DNA of 64,000 bases, from NCBI RefSeq assembly GCF_001650905.1, contig NZ_LXYG01000015.1, forward strand, positions 37,232-101,231, written 5' to 3'. The notes beneath the pieces were generated by a model, which ran no database searches, was not told where the DNA came from, and was given only the letters and a program-made list of their open reading frames with translations. Source of the stretch: Balneola sp. EhC07. Lineage in GTDB: Bacteria; Bacteroidota; Rhodothermia; Balneolales; Balneolaceae. This document shows positions 9,701-17,761 of the stretch, piece after piece. Position numbers and translations under genes: made by a program. The stretch's first letter is position 1. Every line of letters begins with the position of its first letter.

Positions 9701-11747
9701 GATCTACTGAACTTCCTCCGGCGTTATCAGATCTGTCTCCCCAAGTTGAAACACCGGTGCCATCCCCGGGTTGGTCATTGGTTAGTAAATCTCCGTCCAC
9801 ATCAAATGCATCAAAATGAAAAACCGTATTCGAAAGGTCAGTAGAGGGGTCAGAGATTGAATCCGGTATTTCAATATCCCGGGTAAGGGTAGAACTGTTA
9901 TCGCTTCCATCGCTGACGGTGAAGCTGAGGGTCCTTACGGACATATCAGGAGTTGGATTTGAATTCAGGTAAGTGACACTTCGGATAGCATTTTCATAAT
10001 TTGTTTTAGTAGCAGAACCCGTTAGGGTCAACGTACCAGAAATATCATTCCATGAAGATGTAATTCCATTTTGAGATACAAATTCCAGAGTGTCCTCAGA
10101 GCTAAGATAATTTCCTGTTATCTGAAGACTGGCACTTTCCATATTTGTATCATCAATATCAGAAATTTCGATGGTATTACTAACTTGTTTTGCTGAGCTT
10201 CCTGAGAAAAAGAACAATGAAGAAGATTCAATATTTGAGAGAACAGGATCGTTGTTAACTTTTACAACATTGATATTTCTCGTTAGCGTATTACTATCGT
10301 CTGTTCCGTCACTTACGGTGATGCTTATAGTTCTGGTATTTTCTGTAGGAGAAGTATCAGCATTTCTGTAAGTGATGCTCCGAATCGCTGTTTCATAATT
10401 AGCGCTTGTAGTTGTGCCGGTAAGGGTCAGAACTCCTGTACCCGAAGCATAACTACCCGTAATACCCAGCTGATCTGTGAAAAGCAGTTCGTCTTCAGTT
10501 AGCGCAAAATTGTTAGAAATAGATATTTCAGCACTTTCAAGGTTAACATCATCACCATCGGAGACATCAATTGTAGATGTAATGTTTTTGGGCGAGTCAC
10601 CTGAATTAAAAGTAATGGTTGAACCTTCAATGGTTTGCAGAACAGGTTCCGCATTTAATTGAGAAACAAAAAACAGTGGTGAATTTTGGTTGTTGTATTC
10701 TGTGGCAATCCAATCAGCACTTCGGGTTGTATTGGAAATTCGAACTTCATCCATACTACCTTCAAAATCGAAAGCAGTAGTAGAGATATAAAGTGGGTCG
10801 TTGTTAGTGTTGAAAGATACACCAGAACCATCGGAGGCATCTAATGACCCATTAACGTATATATTCCTTCCGGATGCAGATCTTGTAAAAGTCAGATAGC
10901 TCCAGGTTCCGTTGCTGATTTGATTATTGGATGATCCGTTTAAAGCATTATTGTTAATCTGGAATCTTAAATTTCCATTGTTGGTAATCCAGATTGAATA
11001 ACCGTCAGTATAAGTTCCTTTTGTAATAAGGTCGGGTCCATCATTGCGATTTGAAATATTTATCCAGAATGAGATTGTAATATTTCCTGTAATATCCAAA
11101 GGAGAAGAACCGGGATCCGGAACCTGAATTAAATCTCCTTGATTAGTCCCATAATTACGAGCTCTTCCGATTTGTCCTGCAGCATCTGAAGTTCCTGAAT
11201 CAGTAGCGTCTGTTCCTTCTCCGGATGCATCATTAGTGTTGTTGTTCATATGCAACACCATCTTGTAATTCGAATCCCAAACATTAGCAGAAGATGGATC
11301 AGATACTATACCGGAATTTCCGTAATACATATAGAACTCTGTATTGGAAGTTGCTGAAAGTGTAGGGAACCTTACCCAAATCTCAATTTGACCGGTTGTA
11401 GGGTCATATGTCTCAATCTGATGTGAAAGAATAGAAGTACCATTTGCTGAAGTAAAAAGTATATCGTATCCGTTTACATTCTGAACCAATCCACCATTCC
11501 CTGTCGACCTAAGATCTGGAAGGGTAAAACTCATCAATACAGGGAAGTTGCTTAAGTCTGATGAACCACTTACCTGAGCACTATTTACCTGTCCTTTTAA
11601 CCTGTTGGTATAGCCGGATATTTGCGACAAAGCGATTTCTGAGAAAATAACAATCAGTGCTAATGCTGATAAGACTCGAAGTATGTTTCTCTTGTGTGAA
11701 TTCAAAAAAAGCTCTTTTTTGCAGATGAAGTTGATTAAATATACCAA
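3720..11747 (-). CDS. Giant type IX-sorted surface protein, 2,675 residues
   Basis: The protein has a signal peptide-like segment (hydrophobic residues 24-38, ending ALSQ). It then has DUF2341 (about 42-152), LamG-like (160-350), and cadherin-like repeats starting near 367 and 487. A second LamG-like block (605-850) is followed by three more repeats (855-1215), a third LamG-like block beginning WLKGDDG (about 1225-1460), and Ig-like/Big_1-like domains, one with VRIQLVDQFGN and one with TITVQARDASGNN. The tail carries a T9SS type A-like sorting domain: QNYPNPFNPRTTIPF, VYDILGRKVHTLVN, LASGVYFYRL, KFTLIK. The predicted route is Sec export, then type IX secretion to the cell surface. The 23 residues ahead of the hydrophobic core are long for a signal peptide, so an internal TTG start (about 11705) is possible. 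Binding target unknown. Confidence 0.9.
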   Translation of the reverse strand: MVYLINFICKKELFLNSHKRNILRVLSALALIVIFSEIALSQISGYTNRLKGQVNSAQVSGSSDLSNFPVLMSFTLPDLRSTGNGGLVQNVNGYDILFTSANGTSILSHQIETYDPTTGQIEIWVRFPTLSATSNTEFYMYYGNSGIVSDPSSANVWDSNYKMVLHMNNNTNDASGEGTDATDSGTSDAAGQIGRARNYGTNQGDLIQVPDPGSSPLDITGNITISFWINISNRNDGPDLITKGTYTDGYSIWITNNGNLRFQINNNALNGSSNNQISNGTWSYLTFTRSASGRNIYVNGSLDASDGSGVSFNTNNDPLYISTTAFDFEGSMDEVRISNTTRSADWIATEYNNQNSPLFFVSQLNAEPVLQTIEGSTITFNSGDSPKNITSTIDVSDGDDVNLESAEISISNNFALTEDELLFTDQLGITGSYASGTGVLTLTGTTTSANYETAIRSITYRNADTSPTENTRTISITVSDGTDDSNTLTRNINVVKVNNDPVLSNIESSSLFFFSGSSAKQVSNTIEISDIDDTNMESASLQITGNYLSSEDTLEFVSQNGITSSWNDISGTLTLTGSATKTNYENAIRSVTYLNSNPTPDMSVRTLSFTVSDGSDNSSTLTRDIEIPDSISDPSTDLSNTVFHFDAFDVDGDLLTNDQPGDGTGVSTWGDRSDNAGGSSVDLSGTTSPASDEPIFDSDYFGERGGLLFDGTNDKFDVPDNAINNTGTYTEKSYAVVFRTGSTTAGLQIIYEQGGGTRGYQISIKDGIAYAFVWNNSEWGSGNQYKSINLGAVSANTNYILIASHDATSGTLAAKTWSANINGGSIITQANVDFQRAHSGDAVIGEEDGTRDPATTGNNPAGTNNFNGIIGEFIAWNDALSAGDFTNLYAYLSDKWFNKAPLLSSIEGSALSYSEGDPATIISSSLVVSDSDNSVLESAEVSISEGFNNSEDVLAFTNQLGITGNWNSTTGILTLSGSSSVANYQTALRSVTYENTNGLNPSTVTREISFQVFDFEDASGLISREIEIVPSNATPVLAAIEGATISFTEADGPTSLTSTITISDSDDINLEEATIQVTNNYFLGEDVLDFVNANGITSNFDSGTGTLTLSGTATVANYQAALRAVTFENISTDPVTGLDRTITISVNDGLDDSNSQTRDISVSSINTPPVLDDIEQDAILYTTGDSLEVSDDITVSDSDDTNIETVTFQITGNYDSSEDTLVFADIFGVTDSWTDGTGTLTLTGPATKADFQSALRTVRYANTSSNPSDQQRTISITANDGDDNSNIVTRNVTVSVPATINDLTVWLKGDDGTFNATSGGSASTNGGNVRRWEDQSGNNHHFITSGTAPTFRTSVGSINSQNAIEFPGGGTVVRLEDADAETQYLNGLDEFTIFFVIESDITNTDRGFWTTYQPDGSGDDKFFNIRYDATGTSGTNIITAGLREGESSDFLLQSFSDAQTTSGQIIALKWQSEELFDMYVDGVLNNPSASGNIPTGLLTNLTTAILGQSSKDQNNSWDGLIAEMLFYSRELSISEQQNIEDYLSLKYSIPIRNLTAATGGEAISADDASTTYTTLSGPRVQESFIGEYTSSGTFVFKAPTGFEWDTGGANPSATVAPAFGGSTNLAISFTSRTSTEITFTVTTASSTNPAEITFNGFRVRPTTGTLPNEGNIRNIGTTGSGGTTNYGTLTMVAGTQIAMAYSQQPGTSTVNSPISPSVRIQLVDQFGNSVEEGGVDIDVALNVVSGSGALTGGSTTTIRTNSLGIADFTNLLIDDTGSYTLTATSAGLASELSNEFDVVVLGQLTEFKIERVPSGNISNKLAGQSFNIKISAVDGTDAVVTDFSGTVDISSSCTLDAGQGTSPAFTSGVLSSHTVSISSVGSCTITATNSAGSETGVSNSFNVTPGAASAASTQITASPTVIFNDGFSTSTITVQARDASGNNVTVGGATIALSATDGSLGSVTDNSNGTYTATLTSSIIEGTATITGTLNGNAISDNAQVEFAAFNKIWRSQVGSVADARNWDDPVNWSSGSVPLSTDKVLIPANPSVGNQQPVVDVTNTTVAQISIETSATVTVSGGVNFVVTGEASGGGKILGSNADSLTVGGNLDLLDITLGNVILNGSSKQIVTSPNDFVDLELDNSAGADFSSDLTVTGDLNLTDGTLFIPTGKNLIANSKTYGPGGSLRFQRRISGVRGWRMISSPVNTTYGDFLDGTLTQGYTGSTLGNAALDSLQPNVLTYLETVVGTDNQRYRAPSNATQSVSQGQGVFVFVFGNIAADSRYNDPLPDTLDVEGQEWEGDGTEVDFGITYTAAADTGWNLIGNPFAATIDWDDNTNWTKTNVENTIYVWDPSANGGNGEYLTWNGTTGTLGGGLISPFQGFWVKANAVAPVLKVNKEVKTTGGSFLRKENTEGQNDPQLELSLKADGLNKKTNIMFSNSARKSKDNSDGYRLLPFSLTHLELHTFLEDGTELAINNLPLDFNSRYKIPLHVAAYRDGIPVSGEMELVWSGLRNIPDDWIITLIDNDTQEEINIKEQNSYTFNHSTKAKISKTDPFSPSFKLKSKGKSTSESARFTLKISTEQIELEVPEEVFLAQNYPNPFNPRTTIPFGIDEDADVSIIVYDILGRKVHTLVNKRLTAGTYDVTFNANHLASGVYFYRLITDSKVLVEKFTLIK

Positions 11748-11807
11748 TTATTAATACTTAATTGGTTTCATTAAACAATTCTAACTACTGAATTTAAAGA
11801 GGGGAAT

Positions 11808-14800
11808 TTATTTGATTAGGGTCATTCTTTTAATCTGTATTCCCTGAGAAGTTACCAAACGGTATAAGTACACCCCACTTGATTGCCTGCTTGCATCCCA
11901 CTCATAAATGTGTTGACCGGCCGGTAATTCTTCTGATGCTAAAGTGGCAATTTTTCTACCTAGAATATCAAAAACTTCCAGTACGGCGTTACTTTGCACC
12001 GGTAGTGTGAATTTGATCTTGGTTGAAGGATTAAATGGGTTTGGATAATTTTGACTGAGCATAAATTCATCGGGGAGATCACTAGCATCAGTACCGGGAT
12101 CAATTCTTAAATAAAATCTGTTTTTTGAAGTAGCTTTAACAGTAATTTTTGGTTTGCTTCCTAAAACATTGTTTGGAGCTGCTTTACTTCTCTCACCAGT
12201 GTGGTTGAATAAATAAGTGCGTTCAGTAAGTATATTAATCTCAGTATTTGATTTAGTATCTACAAGATAAACCGACCAGCCAACTGGAATATTTTTAAAG
12301 TCTTTGAATACAAAATGAAGCGGTTTGTCAGCTGAAAATCCCTTTTCATAGGCATCTATTGTCAATGGAATTTTAATCGGAATACCAAAATCTCTGGGAA
12401 GATTATTAATAGAAAACCGGTTTTTATTCTCTGACACAGAAGCTAAATCCAGATATGAAGATATTCCTGGTGGGGGGACTAACCTGTAGGCATCTTTGGA
12501 ATCCTTGTTAAGCTTCGCTGACTTTGAAAACATAAAGTGAGTGGAGGTTCTGTTTACATCATCAGAAAGTTCTATTGAGAATTTTGGTTCCGGGTTGTTG
12601 TTTCCTGATACTATTTTACCTACAAAATTACCATTCGTAGTTTTTGCATCTTCATCAATAATTAATGCAGGGCTTGTATCATTGGCTTTTACCCAAAATC
12701 CCTGAAAAGGAGAAATCAATCCGTTTCCTAAATCTCCGGTTGTTCCGTTCCAGGTTTTATATTGGCTTGTGGTGTAATCCCATATATAAATGGTGTTATC
12801 AATATTTGTTTTCGTCCAGTTTCCTGAATCATCCCAGTCAATAGTGGCAGTGTAAGGGTTCCCAACGAGGTTCCAGCCGGAATCGGCAGCAACTGTATAT
12901 GTAACACCGAAATCTACTGTACCTGAAGGTTCCTGACCCTCAACAGTGAGATCTACAGGAAGAGGATTATTATAACGGGAGTCAGAGGCGATATTTCCAA
13001 ATATATAAGTATATAAACCGAGACCATTCTGAGTGGAAGCAGATGCGTTTGAAGGAGCTCTCCATCGTTGATTATCGGTTCCGGGATAAGACTCAACATA
13101 ATAAAGTACGCTAGGCTGAAGACTGTCAACAGGAGCATTTCCTAAAGAAGATCCTGTATAACCTTGTGTAGTAATAGCATCAAATAGATCAACATAATCT
13201 GAAGAAAGTGGGGAGGAGAGCAATCTCCAACCAATTGAACCTGAAATAGTTTGCTTCATTCTAAGTTTACCTGAGCCGATAGATTTAGTATTGGCAATTA
13301 AATTATTTCCGGATTCAATAATCAGGACGCCGGATGTCAAACTTAGCGTTCCATTTACTTCAACATTATTATCGAGAGTTACATCCAAAGAATTATTAAT
13401 GGTAAGATTATTTACAGATGAAGGAAGACCTGTGCCTGCAATTTGGGCAACAGATCCGTTATATGTATAAGATCCCGAAGTTGAAAAAGAACGAGAATTA
13501 GTTTGAATATTCCCCGTAGAACCTGATGACGCAATACCGGCCGATGAGCCAATTTGAAGTGTTCCTGAAGTGACTTCAAAAGTTCCGGTTCCGGTTATGG
13601 ATTTTGATCCTGTGGTTAAAATCCCTCCGCTTCCAACTCTTAATGTAGAACTGACATTCACCTGAACAGAAGTTTGATTCACTATAGAAGTTGAGCTTGC
13701 AATAGTAACCATATCACCATCTCCAACAATTATAGTAGCGTTGTTAGTATTTCCGGGATTCGAAGTTGCAGCTGATCCGCTATGGCTGGTTCGAGACCAG
13801 GTGCTATTTGTGGCCCAGTTTCCGGACTGTCTTGAATAAAAGATAACAGCGCCAACTTTAGTGAATCGCTTTTTATGGTTATCAGAAATTTCACCACCAT
13901 CTTCACTTTCTAAATTATTCATGGTGATTTCGTATTCTACATCTTCAGTGATTGTAGAAACTGTTAACGTTACCACCCGGCTATTACCGCCTGTATTTAG
14001 AACAGCATTACTAATAGCAACAGAAGCAGAATTACTAACCCTACGAATGCTGTAATTCCCTGTATTTTCTGAAATTGCTTCATCCATTGCTTTATTGAAG
14101 GTAATAGCTACCGAAGTAAGAGTAGGAGCAGTTGCTGAAACTGCAAAAGGGTTTGGACTACTAACAGCTTCTTCATCACCTTGAACTTCTCCTTGTACAT
14201 CGATTTGATCATCACCCTCTACATCAACGCCACCACCATTTTCCACTACCAAATTGTTCTCGATAACAATTGTATTCCCTGAACCACCGTCTGTGTTTAA
14301 AACCGCACCTGAGTCAACCACTACGTTATAAAAAGTTACATCTCCGCTTGAACTTACAGTTTGAGTTGAATCGCCACTGAAAGTAACCGTACTTGAATCT
14401 GCATTAAAATTACTTCCATTTTGAACAGTGAAATCGCCTTCCAGTTCTATATTTGCATTCCCGGCATTTACAGTTCCTCCTGATGTAAAAGAAGCGTCTC
14501 CACCGACGTTCAGATTCCCATCATTAAGATCAAAACTTCCGCCACTACTCAGGTTAGCATTACCGGTAATATTTATAGTTCCATTGTCGATAGAAAGGTT
14601 TCCATTACTGGTAAAATCTGCATTTCCGGTTACTGTTACAGTAGCATCTTCAACGTTAAAGTAACCGCCACTTTTAACCTCAATATTGTTATTAACAAAA
14701 ACAGTTCCGGTTCCCAGATTTGCGACTCCACTGTTTCCTACGAATGTCTCGCCATTAAAATTTATGGTTCCGGAATCGAGATTTAAAACCCCACCACTAC

Positions 14801-15452
14801 GCACATCTACCTCGCCATTAAAAGTAGTGGTTCCATCATTTCCGTTATAAGTTCCATTGATGGTAGAGTTTCCATTTATAATCACAGTCCCATCTTCTGC
14901 ATTGAAAGTATCGCTGTTAGAGACATCAAAATCTCCAAAAACAGTAAAATCTCCGTTTCCAAGATTGAATGTACCGATTATTTCAGCATCAACATCCTCC
15001 GAAGCCGTTCCTACCGTAAAACTACCATTAGTTATATTTACTACCGATTGAGCTGAATTCAGATTAAGATTATTCTGACCACTTTGAGTTGCTGTCATTT
15101 CCAGATGACCGTTTACAATATTGAGTACTCCGGCGCCATTAAGGGTGAAATCATCAGTAATGGTTAGCGTTGCATTGTTACGAATAGTTAGTTCGTCTCC
15201 CGGATTGGAATAATATTGATTTATGGTAACTGAGCGTACAGTAACGTTAGAAGTGATTACCGGATAAGGAGTGGTATTTCCTCTCATTGAAACCGTTTGT
15301 CCTGAAGTAGGAACTCCGGAAGGATTCCAGTTACCGGCAACATGCCAAGAGGAATCAACCGCTCCAGTCCATACCTTGTCTTGGGCTTTGCTCTGTTCAG
15401 AGGAGAAAAAAGCAAAAACGACTAAAAGCAGATATGTAACTTTAACTTTCAT
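11808..15452 (-). CDS. Type IX-sorted surface protein with 21-residue beta-solenoid repeats
   Basis: A signal peptide (hydrophobic core LLLVVFAFFSS, cleavage near SKAQ) leads into a WTGAVDSSWHVAGNW motif typical of passenger-type surface proteins. Residues 173-359 form nine tandem units of 21 residues (one of 19) on the pattern GDxxVxSGGxFNxxDGTVxIx, which suggests a right-handed beta-solenoid. A Big_5/SbsA-like Ig domain follows (about 440-545; FNKAMDEA, YEITMNNL). The last ~510 residues match the end of the 2,675-residue neighbour: WRLLSSP, DNQRWRAPSNA, GWNLVGNPY, GLISPFQGFWVKAN, then the sorting tail QNYPNPFNPSTKIKFTLP and GVYLYRL. The function is probably adhesion or matrix; no enzymatic residues were recognised. 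It lies 60 bases upstream of the larger gene on the same strand. Confidence 0.88.
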   Translation of the reverse strand: MKVKVTYLLLVVFAFFSSEQSKAQDKVWTGAVDSSWHVAGNWNPSGVPTSGQTVSMRGNTTPYPVITSNVTVRSVTINQYYSNPGDELTIRNNATLTITDDFTLNGAGVLNIVNGHLEMTATQSGQNNLNLNSAQSVVNITNGSFTVGTASEDVDAEIIGTFNLGNGDFTVFGDFDVSNSDTFNAEDGTVIINGNSTINGTYNGNDGTTTFNGEVDVRSGGVLNLDSGTINFNGETFVGNSGVANLGTGTVFVNNNIEVKSGGYFNVEDATVTVTGNADFTSNGNLSIDNGTINITGNANLSSGGSFDLNDGNLNVGGDASFTSGGTVNAGNANIELEGDFTVQNGSNFNADSSTVTFSGDSTQTVSSSGDVTFYNVVVDSGAVLNTDGGSGNTIVIENNLVVENGGGVDVEGDDQIDVQGEVQGDEEAVSSPNPFAVSATAPTLTSVAITFNKAMDEAISENTGNYSIRRVSNSASVAISNAVLNTGGNSRVVTLTVSTITEDVEYEITMNNLESEDGGEISDNHKKRFTKVGAVIFYSRQSGNWATNSTWSRTSHSGSAATSNPGNTNNATIIVGDGDMVTIASSTSIVNQTSVQVNVSSTLRVGSGGILTTGSKSITGTGTFEVTSGTLQIGSSAGIASSGSTGNIQTNSRSFSTSGSYTYNGSVAQIAGTGLPSSVNNLTINNSLDVTLDNNVEVNGTLSLTSGVLIIESGNNLIANTKSIGSGKLRMKQTISGSIGWRLLSSPLSSDYVDLFDAITTQGYTGSSLGNAPVDSLQPSVLYYVESYPGTDNQRWRAPSNASASTQNGLGLYTYIFGNIASDSRYNNPLPVDLTVEGQEPSGTVDFGVTYTVAADSGWNLVGNPYTATIDWDDSGNWTKTNIDNTIYIWDYTTSQYKTWNGTTGDLGNGLISPFQGFWVKANDTSPALIIDEDAKTTNGNFVGKIVSGNNNPEPKFSIELSDDVNRTSTHFMFSKSAKLNKDSKDAYRLVPPPGISSYLDLASVSENKNRFSINNLPRDFGIPIKIPLTIDAYEKGFSADKPLHFVFKDFKNIPVGWSVYLVDTKSNTEINILTERTYLFNHTGERSKAAPNNVLGSKPKITVKATSKNRFYLRIDPGTDASDLPDEFMLSQNYPNPFNPSTKIKFTLPVQSNAVLEVFDILGRKIATLASEELPAGQHIYEWDASRQSSGVYLYRLVTSQGIQIKRMTLIK
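14376..14936 (-). repeat. Nine tandem 63-base (21-residue) coding repeats
   Basis: Within the 1,214-residue gene, residues 173-359 divide exactly into units of 21, 19, then seven of 21 residues. Examples are GNADFTSNGNLSIDNGTINI, GNANLSSGGSFDLNDGNLNV and GDASFTSGGTVNAGNANIEL. Glycine/asparagine turns recur at fixed places and alternate with hydrophobic positions, as in beta-solenoids. The DNA copies are well diverged, so this is an old expansion at the protein level. Confidence 0.85.
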
Positions 15453-15650
15453 GCATCAATAAATATACTGAAAGAACGAACCATTAAATACTTTAAACGT
15501 CTGTATAAGAATTATTTAATCAAATTTGATAAGGATTAATCAACTCTAATATTAGTTTATAATTAAGTTTAGAAAGAGTAGTTTTAGCCAAACTTCAATT
15601 CTATTTGTACCTTGAGTGATAAGTAAAATTATTGACATCAGATCTACGTT
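15453..15650. other. Divergent intergenic region between surface-protein gene and rml operon
   Basis: This 198-base AT-rich stretch separates the minus-strand surface-protein gene from the plus-strand rml operon, so promoters for both must lie here. No clean TTTG / TAnnTTTG pair was found; TACCTTGA just upstream of rmlA is only a partial match. No terminator hairpin is visible. Confidence 0.4.
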
Positions 15651-16352
15651 ATGAAAGGCATTATTTTGGCAGGTGGTACAGGATCCAGACTTTATCCTTT
15701 AACCAAAGTGACGAATAAACATTTATTACCGGTTGGTGAAAAACCAATGATTTATCATCCTATTGAAAAACTGACAGAGGTCGGTATTGAAGAGATCTTA
15801 ATTGTTACGGGTACAGAGCATATGGGAGATGTTGTAAATCTGTTAGGTTCCGGTAAAGATTTTAATTGCAGGTTTACTTACAAAGTTCAAGACGAAGCCG
15901 GAGGAATCGCACAAGCTTTAGGACTCGCAGAAAATTTCGCAGGCAATGATCCGGTAATTGTAATATTGGGAGATAACATTTTTGAAAATTCACTTAAAAC
16001 TGCTGTTAAGAACTATGATGGTTCCGGAGCTCAGATTCTTATTCAGGAAGTAGAAGACCCTGAACGTTATGGGGTGGCTGAATTAGATGGAGATAAAGTA
16101 ATTTCTATTGATGAAAAGCCGCAAGAACCCAAATCCAATTTTGCGGTAACAGGTATTTACTTTTATGATGCTAAAGTCTTTGAATGCATTAAAACTCTGA
16201 AGCCTTCCGGCAGAGGAGAGTTAGAAATTACCGATGTTAATAATTTTTATATAACACAGGGACAAATGAAAAGTTCGGTATTGGAAGGTTGGTGGACTGA
16301 TGCCGGAACTCCTGATTCTTATAAACATGCAAACAAACTGGTGCAGGGTTAA
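15651..16352 (+). CDS. rmlA: Glucose-1-phosphate thymidylyltransferase, short form (RmlA-like)
   Basis: A sugar-phosphate nucleotidyltransferase, probably joining glucose-1-phosphate to dTTP to give dTDP-glucose, the first step of dTDP-L-rhamnose synthesis. The N-terminal nucleotide-binding signature LAGGTGSRLYPLT, the KPMIYHPIEKL segment, the metal-binding LGDNIF and a VTGIYFYD segment are all present. At 233 residues it stops just after the TDAGTPDS motif and lacks the C-terminal ~55 residues that many RmlA proteins (about 290 residues) use for an allosteric dimer contact. It is followed 3 bases later by rmlD. The base and sugar specificity rests on the operon context, so the name is slightly less certain than for the next three genes. 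Confidence 0.85.
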   Translation: MKGIILAGGTGSRLYPLTKVTNKHLLPVGEKPMIYHPIEKLTEVGIEEILIVTGTEHMGDVVNLLGSGKDFNCRFTYKVQDEAGGIAQALGLAENFAGNDPVIVILGDNIFENSLKTAVKNYDGSGAQILIQEVEDPERYGVAELDGDKVISIDEKPQEPKSNFAVTGIYFYDAKVFECIKTLKPSGRGELEITDVNNFYITQGQMKSSVLEGWWTDAGTPDSYKHANKLVQG

Positions 16353-16355
16353 TTT

Positions 16356-17213
16356 ATGAAGGTTTTGATCACCGGAGCCGGAGGTCAGCTTGGAAAGGAA
16401 TGGGTTGATTTCTGCAAAGATCATGGGGTTAGTTACAATAGCTTTTCTTCAAATGAACTGGATATTACTGATGAAGATAAAGTGGCAAAAACAATAGCCG
16501 ATTTAGCACCGGATGTGTTGATAAATTGTGCTGCTTATACAAAAGTAGATGAAGCTGAAGAAAACAAACAAATTGCGCTAAAGATCAATGCGAAATCCGT
16601 AAAAAAACTCGCCAATATTTGTAATAGAAATAATGTAAAACTGGTTCATTATTCTACGGATTATGTGTTTGCAGGTAATAAATCAGATAAAGAAAATAGT
16701 CCCGAAGGTTATAAGGAAGAAGACTCTACAGATCCTGTAAATGCATACGGATATTCTAAATTAAAAGGGGAAGAGGCTATCAAAGATTCCGGTTGTAAGT
16801 TTTTGTTATTACGTGTTTCCTGGTTATGCGGGAAGTATGGGCATAATTTTGTTAAAACGATGTTGAGGCTGGGGGCTGAAAGAGATGAATTAAAGGTAGT
16901 AAATGATCAATTTGGTAGCCCGACTTTTGCGGATCAGGTTGTGGAACAAACCTTTGAATTACTTCAACAAAACAAAACCGGGACCTATCATTTAAGCTCT
17001 GAAGGAATGACAACATGGTATCATTTTTCTAAGGAGATATTCGAACAGAAGGGAATGAATGTAAAGGTAAATCCGGTTAGTTCAGCAGACTTTCCCACAA
17101 AAGCCAAAAGACCATTTTTTTCCAAGTTAAGTACTCAAAAAATTAGTAATGTTGACGGCGTTCTGATCTTGGATTGGAAAGTAGGTTTACAAAGATTGTT
17201 AAAACAGTTATAA
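16356..17213 (+). CDS. rmlD: dTDP-4-dehydrorhamnose reductase
   Basis: Last enzyme of dTDP-L-rhamnose synthesis: reduces dTDP-4-keto-L-rhamnose with NAD(P)H. It is an SDR-extended protein of 285 residues with the dinucleotide motif ITGAGGQLGKEW at the N-terminus, NCAAYTKVDEAEEN, the STDYVFAG segment, and the catalytic Tyr/Lys in YGYSKLKGE. The ATG is 3 bases after the rmlA-like stop, and rmlC begins 2 bases after this gene's stop, so all four genes are probably co-transcribed and translationally close-coupled. Confidence 0.93.
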   Translation: MKVLITGAGGQLGKEWVDFCKDHGVSYNSFSSNELDITDEDKVAKTIADLAPDVLINCAAYTKVDEAEENKQIALKINAKSVKKLANICNRNNVKLVHYSTDYVFAGNKSDKENSPEGYKEEDSTDPVNAYGYSKLKGEEAIKDSGCKFLLLRVSWLCGKYGHNFVKTMLRLGAERDELKVVNDQFGSPTFADQVVEQTFELLQQNKTGTYHLSSEGMTTWYHFSKEIFEQKGMNVKVNPVSSADFPTKAKRPFFSKLSTQKISNVDGVLILDWKVGLQRLLKQL

Positions 17214-17215
17214 GG

Positions 17216-17761
17216 ATGAAAATCTCAGAAAGCAGAATAAAAGGAGTGTTCGTTTTTGAACCCAATGTATTTGAAGATGACAGAGGATATTTCTTCGAGT
17301 CCTTTAGAAAAACTCATTTAGAACAAATAGGATTTGATTTAGAATTTATACAGGATAACGTATCTAAATCTTATGAAGGAACGATCAGAGGGTTACACTA
17401 TCAGATCGAAAGTCCACAGGATAAACTGATTACCTGTTTAAAAGGCGAAGTTTTAGATGTAGCTGTTGATATCAGAAAGGAATCTCCCACCTTCGGAAAT
17501 TATGTTGCGTATAAGCTGTCAGAGAAGAACCACCGTTCCTTACTGGTTCCGAAAGGTTTTGCTCACGGTTTTTCAGTTTTAAGCGAAGAAGCCATCATTT
17601 CTTATAAATGTTCAGATTATTATAACAAAGAAGGAGAGAGGGGAATACGTTGGGATGACCCACTCATAAGAATCAACTGGGATGTGACTAAGCCTGTTCT
17701 TTCCGAAAAAGACAGAAAGCTCCCACTATTTTCATCACTTAAAGAAGAGGATACATTTTGA
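17216..17761 (+). CDS. rmlC: dTDP-4-dehydrorhamnose 3,5-epimerase
   Basis: Epimerises dTDP-4-keto-6-deoxyglucose at C3 and C5. It is a cupin-fold protein of 181 residues with the family signatures DRGYFFESFR, TIRGLHYQ (catalytic His region) and PKGFAHGFSVLSE, and the usual family length. The frame is open further upstream from TTG 17174, but that would overlap rmlD by 40 bases. The ATG at 17216 follows AAGG and gives the normal N-terminus (MKISESRIKGVFVFEP), so it was chosen. Its TGA overlaps the TTG start of rmlB. Confidence 0.93.
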   Translation: MKISESRIKGVFVFEPNVFEDDRGYFFESFRKTHLEQIGFDLEFIQDNVSKSYEGTIRGLHYQIESPQDKLITCLKGEVLDVAVDIRKESPTFGNYVAYKLSEKNHRSLLVPKGFAHGFSVLSEEAIISYKCSDYYNKEGERGIRWDDPLIRINWDVTKPVLSEKDRKLPLFSSLKEEDTF

